DNA of 64,000 nt from Hydrogenophaga sp. (GTDB taxonomy: Bacteria > Pseudomonadota > Gammaproteobacteria > Burkholderiales > Burkholderiaceae_C), in contig NZ_SDDV01000004.1 of NCBI RefSeq assembly GCF_014773545.1, forward strand, positions 62,001 through 126,000. The letters run 5' to 3'. This document shows positions 62,917 to 64,000 of the stretch, piece after piece. The stretch's first letter is position 1; each line of letters opens with the position of its first letter. Under the pieces are notes generated by a model. The model saw only the letters and a list, made by a program, of their open reading frames with translations, did no database searches and was not told the origin of the DNA. A program made the translations under genes and the position numbers.

Positions 62917-64000
62917 GCCGCGAGACCCCCTCGCAGTTTGCTCCCTCGTGGTTTTCGGCGCAGGACCACAGCAGCGCCGTAGGCAAACAACAGGCGCTTG
63001 GTTTTGTGCGCCTGTGGCGCACCTTCATGCGCGCCCGTCTGTTCATTGCCAGCGTGTTGCTGGCGCTGCAATTGTTCGTGCTGGCCACCCACACCGCAGG
63101 GCCGAGCTGGCTGCTGCTCATCAGCGTGCTGCACCTGGGTGCGGCGCTGGCGGTGCTGTTGTGGCTGCATCCCATCCCCAACAGCCCGCCGCTGCACCCC
63201 CAGTGGCTGCTGACGATTGGCATCGACGTGCTGGTGTTTGCCTGTCTGCAGCACCTCCAGTACGGCGGCATCAGCTATACGCCCTTGTTCGCTCTGCCAG
63301 TGCTGCTGGCCGCCCTGCTGGGCTCGCTCACCCTGGCCTTGACGACGGCTGCCTGCGTCACGCTGCTCTTGCTCGCCGAGGCGGCGCTCGGTGCGTTTTT
63401 TTTCAATGAAGTCTCCTCCGCCCGTTTTTTGCAAGCCGCCCTGACCGGCACCGGCTTCTTTCTGATTGCGCTGCTGGCGCAGCAACTCGCCGTGCGGCTG
63501 GCGCGCCAGGAAGCGCTGACGCAAAGCAGCCAATCCTCTGCCCGTGCGCAGGCCCAAGTCAATGCGCTGGTGATCGAAAATCTGAGCGAGGGTGTGCTGG
63601 TGGTCGATTCCCATGCCGTGGTGCGCAACTCCAACCCGGCCGCACAAGCCATGCTGATGCACCTGCCCCACCCGCAGCAGGCACGAGCACGGTTATCGGC
63701 CCGCGCTGAGTGGGCCGACTTGGCGATGTTGGTGAATAAAACCTTCGTGCTCGGCCAGCCGCAGACGTCCGAGCTCAACCTTGCCATGGACGAAAACCAC
63801 ACCCACCGACTGCGCGTGCGCAGCCGCCTGACCAGCGTCCCGGACGAATCCGAGGCCGGTCTGTGCGTGCTGTTTCTGGAGGACCTGCGCGAGGTCGAAG
63901 CGCGCCTGCGCACCGAAAAGCTAGCCGCCATGGGCCGCTTGTCGGCTGCCGTGGCGCATGAGATTCGCAACCCACTGTCGGCCATTGCGCAGGCCAACGC
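62913..64000 (+). CDS. pilS: Sensor histidine kinase PilS (truncated by window end)
   Basis: The first 362 residues of a two-component sensor. GTG 62913 overlaps the stop of the upstream gene. It shows an N-terminal membrane part with about six helices (about 40-195), a coiled coil, a PAS-like domain (about 210-315; VIENLSEGVLVVDS), and the start of the kinase H-box AAVAHEIRNPLSAI near the window edge. The layout and the ffh-CcsA-PP0621 context match PilS, which works with PilR to control pilin transcription. The kinase domain and pilR lie outside. Confidence 0.85.
   Translation, partial: MSRETPSQFAPSWFSAQDHSSAVGKQQALGFVRLWRTFMRARLFIASVLLALQLFVLATHTAGPSWLLLISVLHLGAALAVLLWLHPIPNSPPLHPQWLLTIGIDVLVFACLQHLQYGGISYTPLFALPVLLAALLGSLTLALTTAACVTLLLLAEAALGAFFFNEVSSARFLQAALTGTGFFLIALLAQQLAVRLARQEALTQSSQSSARAQAQVNALVIENLSEGVLVVDSHAVVRNSNPAAQAMLMHLPHPQQARARLSARAEWADLAMLVNKTFVLGQPQTSELNLAMDENHTHRLRVRSRLTSVPDESEAGLCVLFLEDLREVEARLRTEKLAAMGRLSAAVAHEIRNPLSAIAQAN

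Overview
This window looks like a high-GC betaproteobacterial chromosome, most likely order Burkholderiales and close to Comamonadaceae. The evidence is the 16S rRNA gene, the tRNA-Ile(GAU)/tRNA-Ala(UGC) spacer, and gene neighbourhoods typical of that group: ThiD/HemL beside rubredoxin-pilGHIJ, DksA-STAS-hslVU, DUF971-ubiE-Tim44-ubiJ-ubiB, and ffh-CcsA-like-PP0621-pilS. Most of the window is dense core chromosome. I see no phage, CRISPR array or complete insertion sequence.

Layout. 0-5.8 kb: small membrane and DUF genes, an orphan TctC solute-binding protein, an RluF-type pseudouridine synthase, and a sensor kinase/response regulator pair facing each other. 5.9-12.8 kb (minus strand): trpS with an extra C-terminal domain, a site-2-type protease, yciO, a DMT exporter, a PHP phosphatase, hemL and thiD. 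12.9-22.7 kb (plus): rubredoxin, then the type IV pilus chemosensory operon pilG-H-I-J-L, ending in a 1974-residue CheA-type hybrid kinase. 22.7-33.1 kb: yciA, an Atm1-type ABC exporter, a CobW-type GTPase with a histidine-rich segment, a DksA-family regulator, a STAS protein, hslVU and uup.

33.2-38.9 kb: a complete rRNA operon (16S, tRNA-Ile, tRNA-Ala, 23S, 5S) with candidate promoters, pre-rRNA processing stems and a terminator. 39.0-43.9 kb (minus): a self-contained MacAB/TolC-like tripartite exporter with ATPase and permease as separate genes. 43.9-44.6 kb is the only clearly decayed stretch: a trypsin-like protease remnant with an in-frame stop, beside a small element bounded by inverted repeats. 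44.6-49.6 kb (minus): a glycerol-3-phosphate/glycerophosphodiester uptake operon ugpB-A-E-C-Q, with a candidate Pho box and a LacI-type palindrome upstream.

49.8-53.7 kb: a 1297-residue FAD/4Fe-4S dehydrogenase fusion. 53.7-58.3 kb: a ubiquinone-biosynthesis cluster. 58.4-61.7 kb: miaB, an orphan CbiM-like membrane protein and ffh. 61.9-64 kb: a CcsA-like membrane protein, a PP0621-type protein and the 5' part of pilS, which runs off the window.

Most unusual points: three departures from near-universal sequence inside the 16S gene; a YegP-like domain fused to tryptophanyl-tRNA synthetase; a DksA homologue that lacks three of four zinc-finger cysteines and has a long low-complexity N-terminus; the decayed protease with its neighbouring inverted-repeat element; and the stacked candidate regulatory sites upstream of ugpB. 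I found no convincing wholly new multi-gene system.
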